Below are positions 22,117 to 22,205 of a DNA stretch of 22,205 bases, one piece after another; position 1 is the first letter of the stretch, and each line of letters starts with the position of its first letter. The DNA is taken from positions 13,461 through 35,665 of the forward strand of contig DGXO01000085.1 in NCBI GenBank assembly GCA_002395605.1. Reading direction: 5' to 3'. Source of the stretch: Bacteroidales bacterium UBA4230. Lineage in GTDB: Bacteria; Bacteroidota; Bacteroidia; Bacteroidales; UBA932. Under the pieces are notes generated by a model. That model worked only from the letters and a program-made list of their open reading frames with translations, did no database searches and was not told the origin of the DNA. The position numbers were made by a program, and so were the translations under genes.

Positions 22117-22205
22117 GACCTTCCTAGCCTGGCTTCATTTGCTTCATCTACCAGGGAGTCTATGAAGGCTCTCTGGCTGCCGGTGTCGCTGAGTTCGTGC
22201 CGAAG
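22113..22205 (-). CDS. atpF: F1Fo ATP synthase b subunit, C-terminal end only
   Basis: The last 30 codons and TGA stop of a gene entering from the right edge. The minus-strand frame reads LRHELSDTGSQRAFIDSL and continues VDEANEARLGRS, which resembles the end of Bacteroidetes b subunits (peripheral stalk). The 4-base overlap with atpH and the known order atpB-E-F-H-A-G support the assignment. Too little is present to judge the rest. Confidence 0.88.
   Translation of the reverse strand, partial: LRHELSDTGSQRAFIDSLVDEANEARLGRS

Noticed and set aside
18106..22205. Unusual fusion or new complex formed by yitT and the ATP synthase genes
   Set aside because: YitT-like genes are common in many contexts; proximity alone (15 bp after atpG) shows probable co-transcription but not shared function.

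Overview
The window looks like chromosomal DNA from a member of the Bacteroidetes, most likely Bacteroidales. Four observations support this: promoter boxes of the TAnnTTTG type with an upstream TTG 19-20 bases away, the atpF-atpH-atpA-atpG order, TolC/RND modules preceded by weak or absent Shine-Dalgarno sequences, and proteins whose wording matches Bacteroidetes families (gamma subunit SNSSLCGGFN, the small PII-like protein, the MerR/Nif3 pair). Base composition is moderately GC-rich for the phylum, judged by eye. A genus cannot be fixed from the sequence alone. All 22 genes seen lie on the minus strand, so they are described here from high to low coordinates. No tRNA, rRNA, CRISPR array, transposase or phage gene was seen.

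Region by region: (1) 22205-18106 is the end of the F1Fo ATP synthase operon: atpF (only its last 30 codons), atpH, atpA and atpG, followed 15 bp later by a YitT-family membrane protein. (2) 17976-16006 is a two-gene unit with its own promoter: a HAD phosphatase and an organophosphate-type MFS transporter. (3) 15807-14860 is lgt (prolipoprotein diacylglyceryl transferase), with a clear promoter and an intrinsic terminator. (4) 14768-8796 is a tripartite efflux operon (TolC-like, lipoprotein adaptor, RND pump) with a small conserved PII-like protein as its fourth gene. (5) 8741-8043 is a single outer-membrane beta-barrel gene. (6) 7880-1 is a tightly packed ten-gene housekeeping operon: trxA, LOG protein, polyprenyl synthase, holB, ricT-like, trmB, MerR-type regulator, Nif3-like, C4 zinc-ribbon coiled coil and dnaB (cut by the window edge). 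Many of its genes overlap by 1-4 bases.

The most unusual content is not a gene cluster but a set of small palindromic repeats that have settled in and between essential genes. A 119-bp multi-hairpin palindrome sits in frame inside trmB and adds about 40 residues. A 39-bp palindrome of the 'gaatgaca' family sits in frame inside atpG and adds about 13 residues. An exact 27-bp copy of a related element occurs twice: once at the atpA/atpG junction, where it supplies the atpA stop codon and the whole atpG leader, and once just after the RND pump stop codon. Two further pairs of related palindromes occupy the trxA/OMP and lgt/MFS intergenic regions. In-frame placement resembles the palindromic elements known from Rickettsia genes. 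A separate oddity is the 7-mer TTCGGCC/GGCCGAA, which appears roughly three dozen times in both orientations, about ten times more than chance.
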